Shown piece after piece: positions 24,000 to 36,071 of a DNA stretch of 64,000 nucleotides. The position numbers were made by a program, and so were the translations under genes. The notes under the pieces were generated by a model. It had not been told where the DNA came from, searched no databases, and saw nothing but the letters and a program-made list of their open reading frames with translations. Each line of letters begins with the position of its first letter. Position 1 is the first letter of the stretch. The stretch comes from Delphinus delphis (lineage: Eukaryota > Chordata > Mammalia > Artiodactyla > Delphinidae), in contig NC_082689.1 in the NCBI RefSeq assembly GCF_949987515.2, forward strand, positions 68,074,267 to 68,138,266. Direction: 5' to 3'.

Positions 24000-24207
24000 T
24001 TTTTTTTCTTTTTTTGCGGTACGCGGGCCTCTCACCGTTATGGCCTCTCCCGTTGCGGAGCACAGGCTCCGGACGCGCAGGCTCAGCGGCCATGGCTCAC
24101 GGACCCAGCCGCTCCGCGGCATGTGGGATCTTCCCGGACCGGGGCACGAACCCGTGTCCCCTGCATCGGCAGGTGGACTCTCAACCACTGCGCCACCAGG
24201 GAAGCCC
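24000..24207 (-). mobile_element. CHR SINE, antisense, near consensus
   Basis: Poly(T) with one C interruption is followed by 'gcggtacgcgggcctctcac', and the element ends in 'gccaccagggaagcccc'. The 14-bp duplication CATTTTAATACTTT at 23986-23999 and 24208-24221 is perfect. Low divergence from the other copies marks a fairly recent insertion. The open frames at 23985-24244 are SINE sequence. Confidence 0.97.
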
Positions 24208-24221
24208 CATTTTAATACTTT

Positions 24222-26319
24222 CAAAGTTAATATTTAAAGGTTAATACTTTAAAAGTTAATATTATGCTTGTGAGTAGATACTGAGCAGAAAGAACTAAAA
24301 ATAATGGTTTATGTTAAGGTTACCAGATGCCCAATATTATTAAATAACTCAGTCTTGATCCCATAAAACTTCTCTAATTCACTGGTATTGTTGATATTTT
24401 GCAAAGGTTATGTTTTCCAGCATAATTTTGGTTAAATCAGCAAAGCTACTATGTTGTAAGTTATAGATGTGGAAACACCTTAGAACATAATTCTAAAAAA
24501 AAAAGAAAAAAGAGAGAGAGAAAGATTATTAAGAGTCCAAGAGTCCATTTACAGGTGAAATAGGTGGATTGGTAAAGAGGTAAAGAAGAAAGAAGAAAAG
24601 ACAAGACTTAGAAATAAAACAGATGGAGAGATGAAATTTGTAGGAATGTGTTGGGAGATAGCTGCTGGTAATTTGACAAATATTAACAGACAGTCACCAT
24701 GAAAAAAAAAGAAACTGCCCAAAGTAGATAAATTGCAAAACATTAGACCATTAAAACAGCTCAAGCATTTCCAGGAAAGAGCTGGAAAGGCAAGTCTAAA
24801 AACTTCTGGAATGCCAGGAATTAAAAAGAGCAGAGAGTAAAAGGACAAAATTTATTATCAGTTTTCTGAGAAGAGTGAAGACAGGGTTAATACAGACTTT
24901 TTTTTCCCAGGTAAGGGGCACCAGGCTAGTAACCCTGATTTTACTACCAAATAGATCTAGCATAGGAGTGATAGAACAGGCTTCAACCCTAGAGACCTAC
25001 TCTAGGAGTGGCATGATAGCTCTTTAGAGTTAAGGGAATAGTTGATGGGATGCAAATTATGATGGCTTTTTTTGCATGATATTAAAAACTATACAGGGAC
25101 CACCAAATGGGATTTAAATTGAGCTAATGCTGTTTAGAGTTGTTATTTTAATTTTTTAATAAAAAGATGTGAGGTATAAATTAGAAATGTTCCCTTTGAC
25201 ATAAGAGGAAAAATATATAAAAACATGTAACATAGTGAAAATGTTAAGCAATACATTAAAAATATAGAATTTTCTAGCCTATGTGTCATATTTACAAAAT
25301 TGCTCTTAGTCATTAAAGAGCTGTGGCAACTCATCTAATATAAGCCTTCCCCCCCACCCCCCATTTAGGAATTTTGTTACTAATCAGGCATATTCAGGTA
25401 GTCTGAATTTGGCTCTTGCAACTTTTTCTCATCTTAACAAATGCATTTCTTTTTGGCCGCTTTTATTCCTTTCTAAATAAAATGCTTGTTTACATTAATA
25501 CTGACTAAATTACAGCTTGCTTTCTTTTGCTCAAGTCTGTCACCATACAATGATAAGAGGCTTGCCAATTCCAATAATGTGTAAAGCACTTTTATTATTT
25601 TTTATCTGTAAAGAATTCTAGGATTTGAGTGGAAGCAATAGTAACGAAAAAAAATGACAGAACTGAGAAAGATGCTCTTACATAATATAATAGCCTTTTA
25701 AAAAGTCATGATGTGAAATTCAAGTTGATAATATTTGGCAAAAAAGAACACAAAAACAATGATAATCATTTTCACTTGTAGTTTTGAGAAAACATGAAAC
25801 CATTTCATATCTTATATCTGTAGAAAGCTCATTTAAGAAGATAAGTCTGAATTAGAACCAAGCTCTAATTTTGTTTCTATCATACCCAAAAGAGCTCCTT
25901 TCTATAGTCAAAAACTATTTGTATAAGATTAGTGTACTAGTGGTTGTAGAGAAAAATGAGTATTTGGCTAATAGCTAATAAATTCCTTAAATTTGTAACT
26001 GCAACTGTAAAGTCATTTTGACACTGGTCAATGACAAGCATAGGCACAATGAAATAGTTACTATAACATTATTAATGGCCTGCTATATCACTTTATATTT
26101 ATGCTCTACAAGCCTTCCATAGCACCACGAACACATAGTCACTGAGTAAACAATTTTTTGATGATGAAAATTATCATGTGCCAGTTTGGCTTTTTGCATA
26201 TTTCTTTTATGACAAAATGGGTCTTAGCATTAGATGTTTCTTCTTCTAGGAACATACATCCTCAGATATTTATATGGTTGATTCCTTTGCATCATTTCGG
26301 TCTCAGTTTAAAAGCTTAT
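24222..26319. other. AT-rich DNA, nothing recognised
   Basis: No gene is recognised. A purine-rich tract (24487-24620) and a short C-run (25350-25363) are the only compositional features. The minus-strand 99- and 63-codon frames have no recognisable domain. Confidence 0.45.
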
Positions 26320-26975
26320 TTAAAAAATAAACAAATGGGACCTAATCAAACTTATAAGCTTTTGCACAGCAAAGGAAATTATAAAAAATGAAAAAAACGA
26401 AAAGAAAACCTATGGAATGAGAGAAAATATTTGCAAATGATGCAACCAGCAAGGGCTTAATTTCCAAAATATACAAACAGCTCATACAACTCAAAATCAA
26501 AAAAATATACAACCCAATCAAAAAATGCACAGAAGACCTAAATAGACATTTCTCCAAAGAAGACATACAAATGGCCAACAGACACACGAAAAGCTGCGCA
26601 ACATCACTAATTATCAGAGACATGCAAATCAAAACTACAATGAGGTATCACCTCACACCCGTCAGAATGGCCATCATCAAAAAGTCTACAAATAATAAAT
26701 GCAGGAGAGGGTGTGGCGTAAAAGGAACCCTCTTACACTGTTGATGGGAATGTAAACTGGTGCAGCCACTAGTATGGAGGTTCCTTAAAAAACTAAAAAT
26801 AGAGTTACCATATGATCCAGCAATCCCACTCCTGGGCATATATCCAGAAAAGATGAAAACTGTACTTTGAAAAGATACATGTACCCCAATGTCCATAGCA
26901 GCACTATTCACAATAGCCAAGACACGGAAGCAACCTAAGTGTCTGTCAACAGATGAATAGATAAAGAAGGTACAC

Positions 26976-27261
26976 GGGCTTCCCTGGTGGTGCAGTGGTT
27001 AAGAATCCGCCTGCCAATGCAGGGGACATGGGTTTGAGCCCTGGTGTGGGAAGATCCCACATGCGGCGGAGCATCTAAGCCCGTGAGCCACAACTACTTA
27101 AGCCCGCACACCTAGAGCCCATGCTCCACAACAAGAGAAGCCACCACAACGAGAAGCCGGCGCACTGCAATGAAGAGTAGGCCCCACTCGCTGCAACTAG
27201 AGAAAGCCTGTGCACAGCAATGAAGACCCAATGCAGTTATAAATAAATAAATAAACAAATA
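26976..27261 (+). mobile_element. CHR-2-type SINE inside L1
   Basis: The element reads from 'gggcttccctggtggtgcag' through 'gaatccgcctgccaatgcag' and 'gaagacccaatgcag' to an (AAAT)n tail. The 9-bp flanks AAGGTACAC (26967-26975) and AAAGTACAC (27262-27270) differ at one position. It therefore inserted after the L1. Confidence 0.95.
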
Positions 27262-27265
27262 AAAG

Positions 27266-27300
27266 TACACATACACACACACACACATATACACACACAG
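27266..27300 (+). repeat. CA-rich microsatellite next to the SINE tail
   Basis: An interrupted (CA)n tract lies between the SINE tail and the resuming L1 sequence. It probably grew from the L1 'tacacatatatacaatgg' region. Confidence 0.7.
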
Positions 27301-27817
27301 GAATATTACTCAGCCATGAAAAAGAATGAAATAATGACATTTGTAGCAACATGGATGGACCTAGAGATTATTATACTAAGTAAGTCAGAAAAAGACAAAT
27401 ATTATATGATATCACTAATATGAAATCTATAAAATAATACATATGAACTTATTTACAAAACAGAACCAGATTCACAGACATAGAAAACAAACTTATGGTT
27501 ACCAAAGGGGAAAGGTGGAGGGAGGGATAAATTAGGAATATGGGATTAATGGATACACACTACTACCTATAAAATAGATAAACAAGGATTTACTGTGTAG
27601 CACAGGGAACTATATTCAATATCTTGTAATAACATAATGGAAAAGAATCTGGAAAAGAATCTATAAATATCTATATATATCTGAATCACTTTATTGTACA
27701 CCTGAAATTGACACAATATTGTAAATCAACTATAGCTCAATAAAAAAAAAAAGTTTCTTTCTTTGACCACCGATCTAAATAATCTCCCAGTTATTATTTT
27801 ATTTTCATTTTAGCATC

Positions 27818-28205
27818 TGTATTAGGTTGCTGGGGCTGCCATAATAAACTACAACAGATTGAGTGGCTTAAGCAATAAAAATTTATTTTCTCACAGTTTT
27901 TGAGGCTAGAAGTCCAAGCATAGTTGGTTTCCTCTAAGGCCTCTCTCTTTGGCTTGGAGATGGTTACCCTCTTGCTGCCTCTTCACATAGTCATCTCCTT
28001 GTACATACGCATCCTGTTGCTCTATGTGTCCTAATCTCCTCTTATAAGAACACCAGTCCGATTGGAGTAGGGTCCACTCTGAGGGCCTCATTTTAACTTA
28101 ATTACCTTTTTAAAGGCCCTATCTCCAAAGACAATCACATTCTGAGGTACTGAGGTTAGTGCTTCAACATGTGAATTTTGGGGGGACACAATTCAGCCCA
28201 TAACA
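27818..28205 (-). mobile_element. MaLR LTR (MLT1/MST-type), antisense
   Basis: The plus strand starts 'tgtattaggttgctggggct', contains 'atttattttctcacagtttt', 'tcctaatctcctcttataag', 'ttaacttaattacctttt' and 'gggggacacaattcagccca', and ends 'taaca'. This is the reverse complement of a MaLR LTR, about 390 bp, bounded by TG and CA. No duplicated flank was found. Confidence 0.87.
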
Positions 28206-28235
28206 TCACTTAAAATACATGAAACTATAACATTT

Positions 28236-28385
28236 ATATTTACTTGTTTATTATCTTTCTTCTCTCATTAGAATGTAAGCATCATCATATACCTCAACTG
28301 TATTACTAATTTCTGTATTCTCAGCCATTAGATCACAGCCTGGTACCTTCAGTATGTATGTGTAGAATGAACAGATAAATGAATG
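28236..28385 (+). mobile_element. L2 LINE 3'-end fragment
   Basis: 'ctcattagaatgtaagcatc', 'ttctgtattctcagccatta' and 'gaatgaacagataaatgaat' match the order of the L2 3' terminus. Confidence 0.65.
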
Positions 28386-28779
28386 ATAAAATGATTTAAT
28401 TATCAAACCTTTCATTTTATACTACCATTAAATTTTAATAATTTGACATTCAAGAGTCATGAAAAGGAAGCATTTAGTTTTTTTAATCTTAAGAAGGCTA
28501 AGTAAATATTATTTTCCACACATATTCAAGACTTAATTTATAATTAAAAGATATCTTATGTTTACTGATTATATCTCAGAATCAGAAAGTAGTGAGAATC
28601 TACGCCCTATCTTCAAAACAGATAATGTTGCAAAGATTTCAACCCGTTCAAAAGGAATGAGTGTCTTTGGGAAGGTTAAGGCAGAAAAAATCAAATATTT
28701 TTCTCTACTAATAGTGATTGCCACCTCTGTGAGCTAAGAAAACTAAATCATGACTGTGACAGACACTACTAGTTGCTTT
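28386..28779. other. AT-rich DNA, nothing recognised
   Basis: No gene or repeat is recognised. Confidence 0.45.
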
Positions 28780-28901
28780 CTTTATTAACAGAATCCATGC
28801 TTTAGGTGAGTACATTGGTCACTTATATAAGTGACTGCATTTCTTAGCGTCATTTGCTGCTGAGTTTATGGCCATCTGATTTAGTTCTGGCCAGTGAGGT
28901 A

Positions 28902-30175
28902 TTGGGTTGACCAAAAAGTTCCTTTAGTTTTTAAGTAAAAATAAGACACATTTTTCATTTTCACCAAGAACTTTACTGAATAACATATTCACCATTTTGT
29001 TCCACCACCTTCTGCCATTTTTCAGGCAACTTCATAATTCCATCTTCCCAAAACTTTTTATCTTTTTGAGCAAAGAACTGTTCCAGGTGTCATTTACAGT
29101 CTTCCAGGGAATTGAAATTTTTTTCCATTAAGAGAATTTTGTAAAGACCGTACTAAGTGGAAACACAAAGGTGCAATGCCTGGTGAATACAGCAAATGAA
29201 TCAGAACTTCCCAACAAAGCTGTAACAGCTTTTCCCTGGTCATCAAAGAAACATGCAGTCTTGCGTTATCCTGATGAATATTATGCATTTTCTGTTGACT
29301 AATTCTGCATGCTTTTCATAGAATGCTGCTTTCATTTGGTCTAACTGGCAGCAGTACTTGCTGGAATGATCTGTATGGTTTTCCAGAAGGAGCTCGTAAT
29401 GGAGGACTCCCTTCCAATCCCACCATATACACAACATCATCTTCTTTGGATGAAGACCAGCCTTTGGTGTAGTTGGTGGTGGTTCACTTCGCTTTCCCCA
29501 CCATCTCTTCCATTCTACTTTATTGTACAGTATCCACTTCTCATTGCCCGTCACAGTTTGTTTTAAAAACAGAACATTTTTGTTATGTTTCTGTAGAGAG
29601 TTGCATGAGGAAATACCTCAAGAAGGTTTTTTCGTTTAACTTATGTGGAACCCAAACATCAAAGCGATTCACATAACCAAGCTGGTGCAAATGATTTTCA
29701 ATGCTTGATTTAGATATTTTGAGTATGTCGGCTGTCTCCTGCTTAGTATAATGTTCATTGTTCTCCATTAATGTCTCGATTTGATTGCTATCAACTTCAA
29801 CTGGTCTACCTGACAGTGGAGCATCGTCCAGTGAGAAATATTCAGCACGAAACTTCGCAAACCACTTTTGACACGTTTAATCAGTCGCAGCACCTTCTCC
29901 ATACACTGCACAAATCTTTTTTGTGTTTCAGTTGTGCTTTTACCTTTCTTGAAATAATAAAGCATTAATATGCCAAAAATGTTGCTTTCTTTCTTCCATC
30001 TTCAATATTAAAATGGCCACACAAAAATTCACCAACTTTGATAAGTGTTTTTTTAAATGCACACTGATACGACAGCTATCACAATACAATCTAACAAAAT
30101 TGTTTCAAATGAACTTAAAGACACTACTAGAACCATCTTACAGAAAAAACTGAACTAACCTTTTGGCCAACCCAG
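28902..30175 (-). mobile_element. Near full-length mariner (Tc1/mariner) DNA transposon
   Basis: The element is about 1.27 kb, the standard mariner size. The left end reads TTGGGTTGACCAAAAAGTTC, and the right end's reverse complement starts CTGGGTTGGCCAAAAGGTTA, giving an imperfect terminal inverted repeat. TA dinucleotides flank both ends (28900-28901 and 30176-30177), the mariner target duplication. A decayed transposase lies inside on the minus strand. Related mariners are known from ruminant and cetacean genomes. This copy inserted into an older repeat. Confidence 0.95.
28973..29999 (-). pseudogene. Mariner transposase pseudogene
   Basis: This was a transposase of roughly 340 residues that cut and pasted the element by binding its terminal repeats. 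The likely ATG is at 29999-29997 and the stop is TAA at 28975-28973, just after the ending EYVIQ. The N-terminal half has the helix-turn-helix region (KISKSSIENHLHQLGYV at about 29700). The catalytic half has the WVPHKL linker, a TGNEKW box, HQDNAR and YSPGIAP. In active mariners the DDD triad lies in TGDEKW, HDNA and the SDY after YSPDLAP. Here the first Asp is Asn (29543-29545) and the third is Cys (29163-29165), and only the middle Asp remains (29268-29270). The reading frame shifts at least near 29970, between 29580 and 29555, and between 29540 and 29290. It cannot be active. Confidence 0.93.
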
Positions 30176-30599
30176 TATATAGGAAAGTGTTCAGTGATAC
30201 ATCAGGAGAGTCTCCTTAAAAACAAAAGAGGGTTGAACCTTTTTTCTTCTTTCATTTTCTTGCCTGGAAGATGGATATGAAAGCTAGATTCCAACAGCCA
30301 CCTTGGACCATGAGATTGAGGACCAAATCCTAGGAGTGGTGAAGTATTGTGCTGGAAGGAAGGAGCTGGCATCTTTTATGACTTTATGGAGCTGCTACAG
30401 CAGCACTGGACTCCTTTAATCTTAATTTAATGAATGTGAGAGAAACAAAATTGTTTAAACTACTTTTATTTAGGGGTTTTCTGTGATTTTAACTAATATA
30501 ATGATCAGCATCTCTTTCTATAATATTCATTAAAAGCCTGGATAATCTTCAACTGGGTAGTGTCTATGATCTTTGCAATCCTTGCCTTGCCCGAAGGTT

Positions 30600-30925
30600 T
30601 TTTCTTAAAGCCACACCTTTAATGACTTTAACATTGCAGCACTGACTTCCCTAGAAGTCCCACATATACCTCTGCTGTACAAAACAGCTTAAGTTTACAG
30701 AGTTTAATTTTCTTTTTTCTCTATCTTTGAGGGCAGTCTTATGCACTCCCACAGCACCATGAATTAACTCTTAACTTACCACAATGTATTATAATTGGCA
30801 GTTTACTTTTCTGCCTTTCTCACTATACTGTATACTCCTGGGAATAGGAGCCTTGTTTACTGTTGTATCCCTAGCAGTTTGTGCAGATCCTGGCTAAGTA
30901 TTAAATGCTCACTTAATGACTAAAT
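30600..30925 (+). mobile_element. L2 LINE 3' end
   Basis: 'cactatactgtatactcctg', 'aggagccttgtttactgttg' and 'tatccctagcagtttgtgca' followed by 'tattaaatgctcacttaatg' follow the L2 terminal order. The 5' limit is uncertain. Confidence 0.68.
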
Positions 30926-31087
30926 AGGCTTGCTAATATTTTATCTATCTATTCATCTATTTTTCTCATATTCCAGGAGAGGTGTATTAAAGGCAGGTTT
31001 TATTACAATTCCAATGGACTGAGTTAAACGTTATTCATGATACTGTAGTGCTATTTAAACCTTTCACAGAATTTGTAGTGCCTTAGA

Positions 31088-31135
31088 AGTGATTCTCAAA
31101 GTGTGGTCCTGTACCAACATCAGCAGCATTATAGC
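31088..31135 (+). mobile_element. MER5-like hAT fragment
   Basis: The stretch 'gtgattctcaaagtgtggtc' followed by 'accaacatcagcagcatta' is the 5' end of a MER5A-type element. The remainder is missing. Confidence 0.7.
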
Positions 31136-31202
31136 TCTGATGAGACTGTTTAAGAGGCTAGATATAGTGATAAGGATAAACAATGCTACATAGTCATAGG
31201 GA

Positions 31203-31415
31203 GACAGTATGGCATAGTATTTAAAGAACACAAACTTTGAAATGAGGACTAGGATCAAAATTCCAGTTTTACTACTACTTCAGTGAAGTAATAATTCTAT
31301 TTTATAGAAGTGTTATCAGGATTAAATGATTTAATAATCAAATCACAAATGCATATTTTTAAAGTGCCAACTTCTTAATATGGCATATGGCACATAGAAA
31401 ATGTTCAATAATTAT
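31203..31415 (+). mobile_element. MIR SINE
   Basis: 'cagtatggcatagtatttaa', 'gttatcaggattaaatgatt' and 'catatggcacatagaaaatg' fall in MIR order. It is ancient and diverged. Confidence 0.65.
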
Positions 31416-33854
31416 TAGCCGTATTGAGCATAGTTTGCTACTAGGAGTTTAACAAAGAACTCACTGTCACATTTTTTTCATCTTTCTGCCTAGTACAGGC
31501 TGCTCTCTTTCTTTGTTATTTTATCAATAGTGCATTCTATGATGTACTGGTTTAAGTGGTAAAATTTGGCAACAGCTTAGATTCCCAATTTACTGATAAA
31601 AATTAATGACCAATTGTAGGGTTTCCCTTGTAAAATAGATCTATATCGACTTTGCAAAGCAGTATGTTTGTTTTTATGCCTAACTTCTGTTGGCAAAAAA
31701 ATAATTATAGAGGAACTTTATATTTCAGACCTTAAATTTTGAACATATATTTATGCATTAACTGTAAATTTTATATATTTTAAAAAGATTTCTTTTCTAG
31801 AAATTAGGCATTCATTTTCACTATGAAAATAAAAACTATTTTCAATAAATTCAAGTCTACAAGAGTTTTCACTTTTTATCCCTCAAAGACCAAGAAAAAC
31901 AGCTCTTAGTAAAATCTCATCTCACTGTACCAAGTGAGAATATCAGTCATTTAGTAATTGGTTTAATATAACTCTCTCAGTGAGAGCAAAAATAGGGAAT
32001 TATTAGAAGAAAACTTATAAACTTAGCATGACATGGGAATAAATAACTTGCATCCAATTTATCTTTGTTTTTGTGCATTCACTGTACTGTAATCCTATAT
32101 TTTGGGAATCCATTCACCATGATGAAACACCCAAAATTCATTTGCACAACTTTTCACTAAAATTAGTAAATAAAGTGGAACAACATATTTTTTCAAATTG
32201 TCATCATAATTACAAGGGAATTAAATCTGTTAAAAAATGTAGATTGAACTTTGTCCTAATTGGTTTACATTTAAAGATTCTTTGATCTGTGATAACAGTA
32301 ATATATATTAACATGTTGCATTTTAAAGTGACACTGCCTTTCATTAATCAAGTGTCTGTATGGTTGATTAATTTGTACAAGATTTAAATTGCTATGAAAA
32401 TTTATCATTCATAGCCATGATCTCCATTTACATATATGTTAATTATGGTAAATGTAATCTTTTTCTGAATCCTCTGGGCTGCATACTAAAAAGACAAAGT
32501 GATCAGAGTGACTACTTTTCCTGTTACAAAGTGAACTCTTACTGTTACTCAGTACAGTCTGTTGTAGTTGTCAAAGCTAGGCTAAAAACATTATAATATT
32601 TTCTGCTGAAGGCAAGTTCAAATTCTAAAGATGGTATTTCCTTTTCAAGTGATTTCTTTATTAGGCAGTCACAGCATTTATGCAAACAGAATTACTATGT
32701 TTATTTACTACAGTATTTAGTATTATTTCTGCATGCTGCCAGATATTTCTTTTGCTTTGAAGCATTTTCCTGTATTAATTCTATTATTAATAAGCACAAG
32801 ATAAGTTTTTAATATATCTGTAAAGCAGAATGACTTGAAGTTAGTTGGAAAAGTCTTTGTAATAGAGTTAACATTAATTGTTAGAAATAGAAACATTTGA
32901 GGTTACAAAATAAGACTTGGAAAGATTCTGTTAAAAAAAGGTAATATATGAAAGTACTGAAGGCTAAGAGATTAGATTGATCTTTTTTGCCTTTGCAGAA
33001 AAATACTTAGTGCTTGAGAAAAATGAGTTGTTGATAGTTTTTATCATTTTCTAGCCAAGCGTCTAAATAGTCAAGATAAATGTAAATGTTACCATCTATG
33101 ACACTAAATTCCTAATGTACGTTTTTTCCTATGGGGCTGATCCCAGAGTATTGTGTGAAGCTGGAAACACAGGAAGTGTGGGTCTGGCCTTACACAGTGC
33201 CACTATTGGTCTTTTCCTTAGGAATGTTTTCTACAGGTTTTCCCAAAATCCAGGGCATGCTAACCAACAATTATTTTATTATTTTTATTTTTTAAGAAAT
33301 ACTTTCCATTTGTTCTCCAACAGTGACCTTCTCTCTTAGCAACTACTGATTTGGACAAAATTCTAATACATTATAAGTGAAAAATGATATGGTAACTAAT
33401 GTTTTAGGTGACTATATGATAGGCCTTGCTAGGCAAATGTTGGAAAATTTAATTATTCCTATTAAATGTCTATAATTTTATGCTTAAATTGTTACTATTT
33501 ACATAATATATTCACTTCAAGAGAAGCCTCATTTCTTAGTCACAACTTAATAGAATTAAAATACCCATCTTGGAAACCTTTGCAAGCATAGCACCTCTGA
33601 CTACCTGACGAGGCTATATTTAAAGACACTTATTTGACAATTTTCTTACAGTCAGCCTAATCACAAGAGAAACAAACTAATATGGCACCTGTTCTGATAG
33701 ATGTATGTTGTACCTTTCATCCCCTGATCTCAGACCTTGCAAAGAAGCAACACTTCCCTCACCACAGAAATGCATCCACCTCTAAACTGGAAATAGCAAA
33801 AGCATAGGACAGAAGATGAGGAATATATTATCCAACTAAAATTACAGAGAAATT
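31416..33854. other. Transposon-poor AT-rich DNA, no gene
   Basis: No gene or clear repeat is recognised in 2.4 kb. Part of it (about 32280-32530, with several TTAAT/ATTAA words) may be conserved noncoding DNA, judging only by composition and the absence of insertions. The 74-codon frame at 33115 has no recognisable domain. Confidence 0.4.
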
Positions 33855-34198
33855 TTAAGTAGGCAGAATATAATTGCCCAATTTGGAAATTAGCCAGGAC
33901 ACAGGGTTTAACATCATCTTTACTCTTTTGAAAAGTGCCATGGGATTTTTAATAACTGCTGGTGGTCAAGACCTTGGTTTTACCCTCATCCATTAGACGA
34001 CACCTCCAGCAGTGCAGTGCCCCCTCATACCATGCTGGGGCATCAGTTCAGTACTGACTCAGTGAAAATTGTGCCACCTACTGAATCATCCACAGCTCAT
34101 CTTAGAGTGCCCTGGCTTTTAGGATTTTCTCTGGAGAGCTGTTATGAAAGATGGGACCAGGCTCAACGATGCTTTATTTATGAGATTTCAAGGTTTTA
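33855..34198 (-). mobile_element. AmnSINE1 (5S-Deu-L2 type SINE), antisense
   Basis: Read on the minus strand, the element starts with a diverged 5S-rRNA-like piece ('ttgagcctggtcccatc' with 'ctcataaataaagcatcg'). It continues to the Deu central domain: 'ggatgagggtaaaaccaagg', then 'ttaaaaatcccatggcactt', 'ttcaaaagagtaaagatg' and 'ccctgtgtcctggctaattt'. That order is the conserved core shared by DeuSINEs of vertebrates. AmnSINE1 is an amniote-ancient SINE, and known copies are often retained as conserved regulatory DNA. The long, well-preserved core here is consistent with such retention. The open frame at 34017-34199 is antisense to the SINE. Confidence 0.85.
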
Positions 34199-36053
34199 AA
34201 TGGTTAAGATCTCAGACCTGAGTTTTACTTTCAATTTAAGCCAACAGATTTTTCATGATTTTTCCATACTCATGGGCTATAATTATGGTCTGAATGATTA
34301 AACTATACATTATATACATCTCTCCTTGGAAATAAGGGAATAAAGACAATAACACACATACCTATATAAATATGTTTATATATACTGACACATTCAATAA
34401 AAAGCAGATTCCCTCATTTGTAATATATTTGATTCTTTTAAAATGGAGTAAGTACCACCCTTTCACTGAAAAAAAAAATCCATGTAAACTATATTCCACA
34501 AGGAGTTTATTTTACTTTCTAGATTTTTAAGAACCTAGGAACAAATATTTTAAAAAGTAAAAGCAAATCTTGGAGGGAGTGGATTTCACTGGCCAAGTAA
34601 ATAAATTTTTGTAAAAGAAAACCTTTATTCTAGCTTTCCAAATAAAACCTTGTCATCTACAAAAGAATCTCAATACAGCTTAATTGTTCCAAAAATAACT
34701 GAAAGAAAAATCAAGATTTTTAGACAAAAGTCAGATACATCCAAACATAAATGGTGAAACACTGATGCTTTCTAGTCTCTAGGCTTCATTTTACCAATTT
34801 TCTTTAATGTGTGTACACTGTATACAATTTGTTTGGGGGAAAAAAAGGGCTCATGGTATTTTCAGAAACCTTGGTCTTTGAAATAATTTTCAGAAATTCT
34901 TCTCTGGCTGCTAAAAGTATCAGTATCCTGGAATTGACAAACTGTTTCTGAAAATGTTTCTTGAGGTGTTACTTCTGGAAATGACATTGAGTAAATCCTG
35001 TTGGTGTGTGAGAAAAACAGAGTTGGAAATGATTATAAAGAATAGATTGAGATAATATAGCTGAGGGTGCAAAATAGATTCCAACATATCCCTGTGTTTT
35101 TGCTCCTGTGTCAAGGATTCTCAACACCCCCCCCCACACACACACACCATATACATAATCTTCTATTTTCCTTTTCTGATCTCATCAGTTTCTAACTCTA
35201 TCATCTGTTTTTCCTTTGAAGAATAATCTATAATGAGCAATCCTTGTTAAACAGAAAATCTTTCTCAACTCAATCCATTTCCCAGAATTCCCTTACATTG
35301 TTCGGCTATGACTTGATTATTCCTTGCCAGTAAATTAATAACTCAAATATTCGAGGGTTGGAGGTCAGGGAAAGAAAAACTATTCCAGGCAACTTAAGTC
35401 TGATTTGGTGAATTGCTACTGCTGTGATATAGTTAATATGCCTCCCTAAGTGCCTGGTTTGCTACCAGATGGAAATATCAATCACTTATTTTCATTATCA
35501 ACACAAAAATCACCATGATAGATAGTCTTCCATTGTAAAAATGAAAATCTGAGACACAAAAACTCTCTGGCTAGGTCAAATAGCTCCTAGCTAATCCACG
35601 AAAAGGTCTGTGTAAACTGTAGACTGTCATGGCTTTGATACTATGTTTCATGTTGAGATGACCATAACCTTCTACAGAGTTCAGTTAAAAATACAAATTG
35701 TCTTTTATTTTCCAATCAAACAAAACAGTGCATTTGATTGTGAATTTTTTCCATTTAAGTACTGTTTTTCTAGTATTTTATACATTTTTTCATATATAAT
35801 ATAGCTGTTTTGAATTCCATTATATTTTTGTTTCTAATGTTATTTTCCTTTTCTCAAAGTATCATTCTCTAAACCATTGTTTCCTTCCCTAATGTTCTTT
35901 CTTCAGGCTAATTCCTAACTTCTAAGTACGTTTCCAAAAGAAGATAATCTTGGCTAAATATAATTTAAAAAAAGAGAGAAAATGTAATCCTTGGAAACAA
36001 TCAGCTCAGCTGTAATCTGTCAGTATTTCAGCTAACAAACACTAGGGTCTATT
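34199..36053. other. AT-rich DNA, no gene
   Basis: No gene or assignable repeat is seen. A C-run followed by (CA)n lies at about 35127-35148. The minus-strand frame at 34920-35114 has no recognisable domain. Confidence 0.45.
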
Positions 36054-36071
36054 TCTATCAATGATTATCAT

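Larger units (their letters stand above)
26320..27752 (+). mobile_element. L1 LINE, 5'-truncated, split by a SINE
   Basis: The copy starts inside the C-terminal part of ORF2 ('aaatgggacctaatcaaact', then 'gggagaaaatatt'-like and 'tgaggtatcacctcacaccc'). It passes through 'gcaatcccactcctgggcat' and 'ggaatattactcagccatga', and ends with 'caactatagctcaataaa' plus a poly(A) at 27740-27752. A CHR-2 SINE interrupts it at 26976-27261. ORF2 is broken by stops and frameshifts and is not functional. Antisense frames over this region are shadows. Confidence 0.95.
28780..30490 (+). mobile_element. Older LTR-like repeat split by mariner
   Basis: The flanks of the mariner join into one older interspersed repeat. 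'gatttagttctggccagtga' lies on the left; 'gagagtctccttaaaaacaa', 'agccaccttggaccatgaga' and 'gtgagagaaacaaaattg' lie on the right. The pattern resembles a MaLR-like LTR, but the family name is uncertain. Confidence 0.4.

Noticed and set aside
29243..29968. Several separate short minus-strand genes
   Set aside because: They are consecutive frame-shifted pieces of one mariner transposase and are annotated as a single pseudogene.
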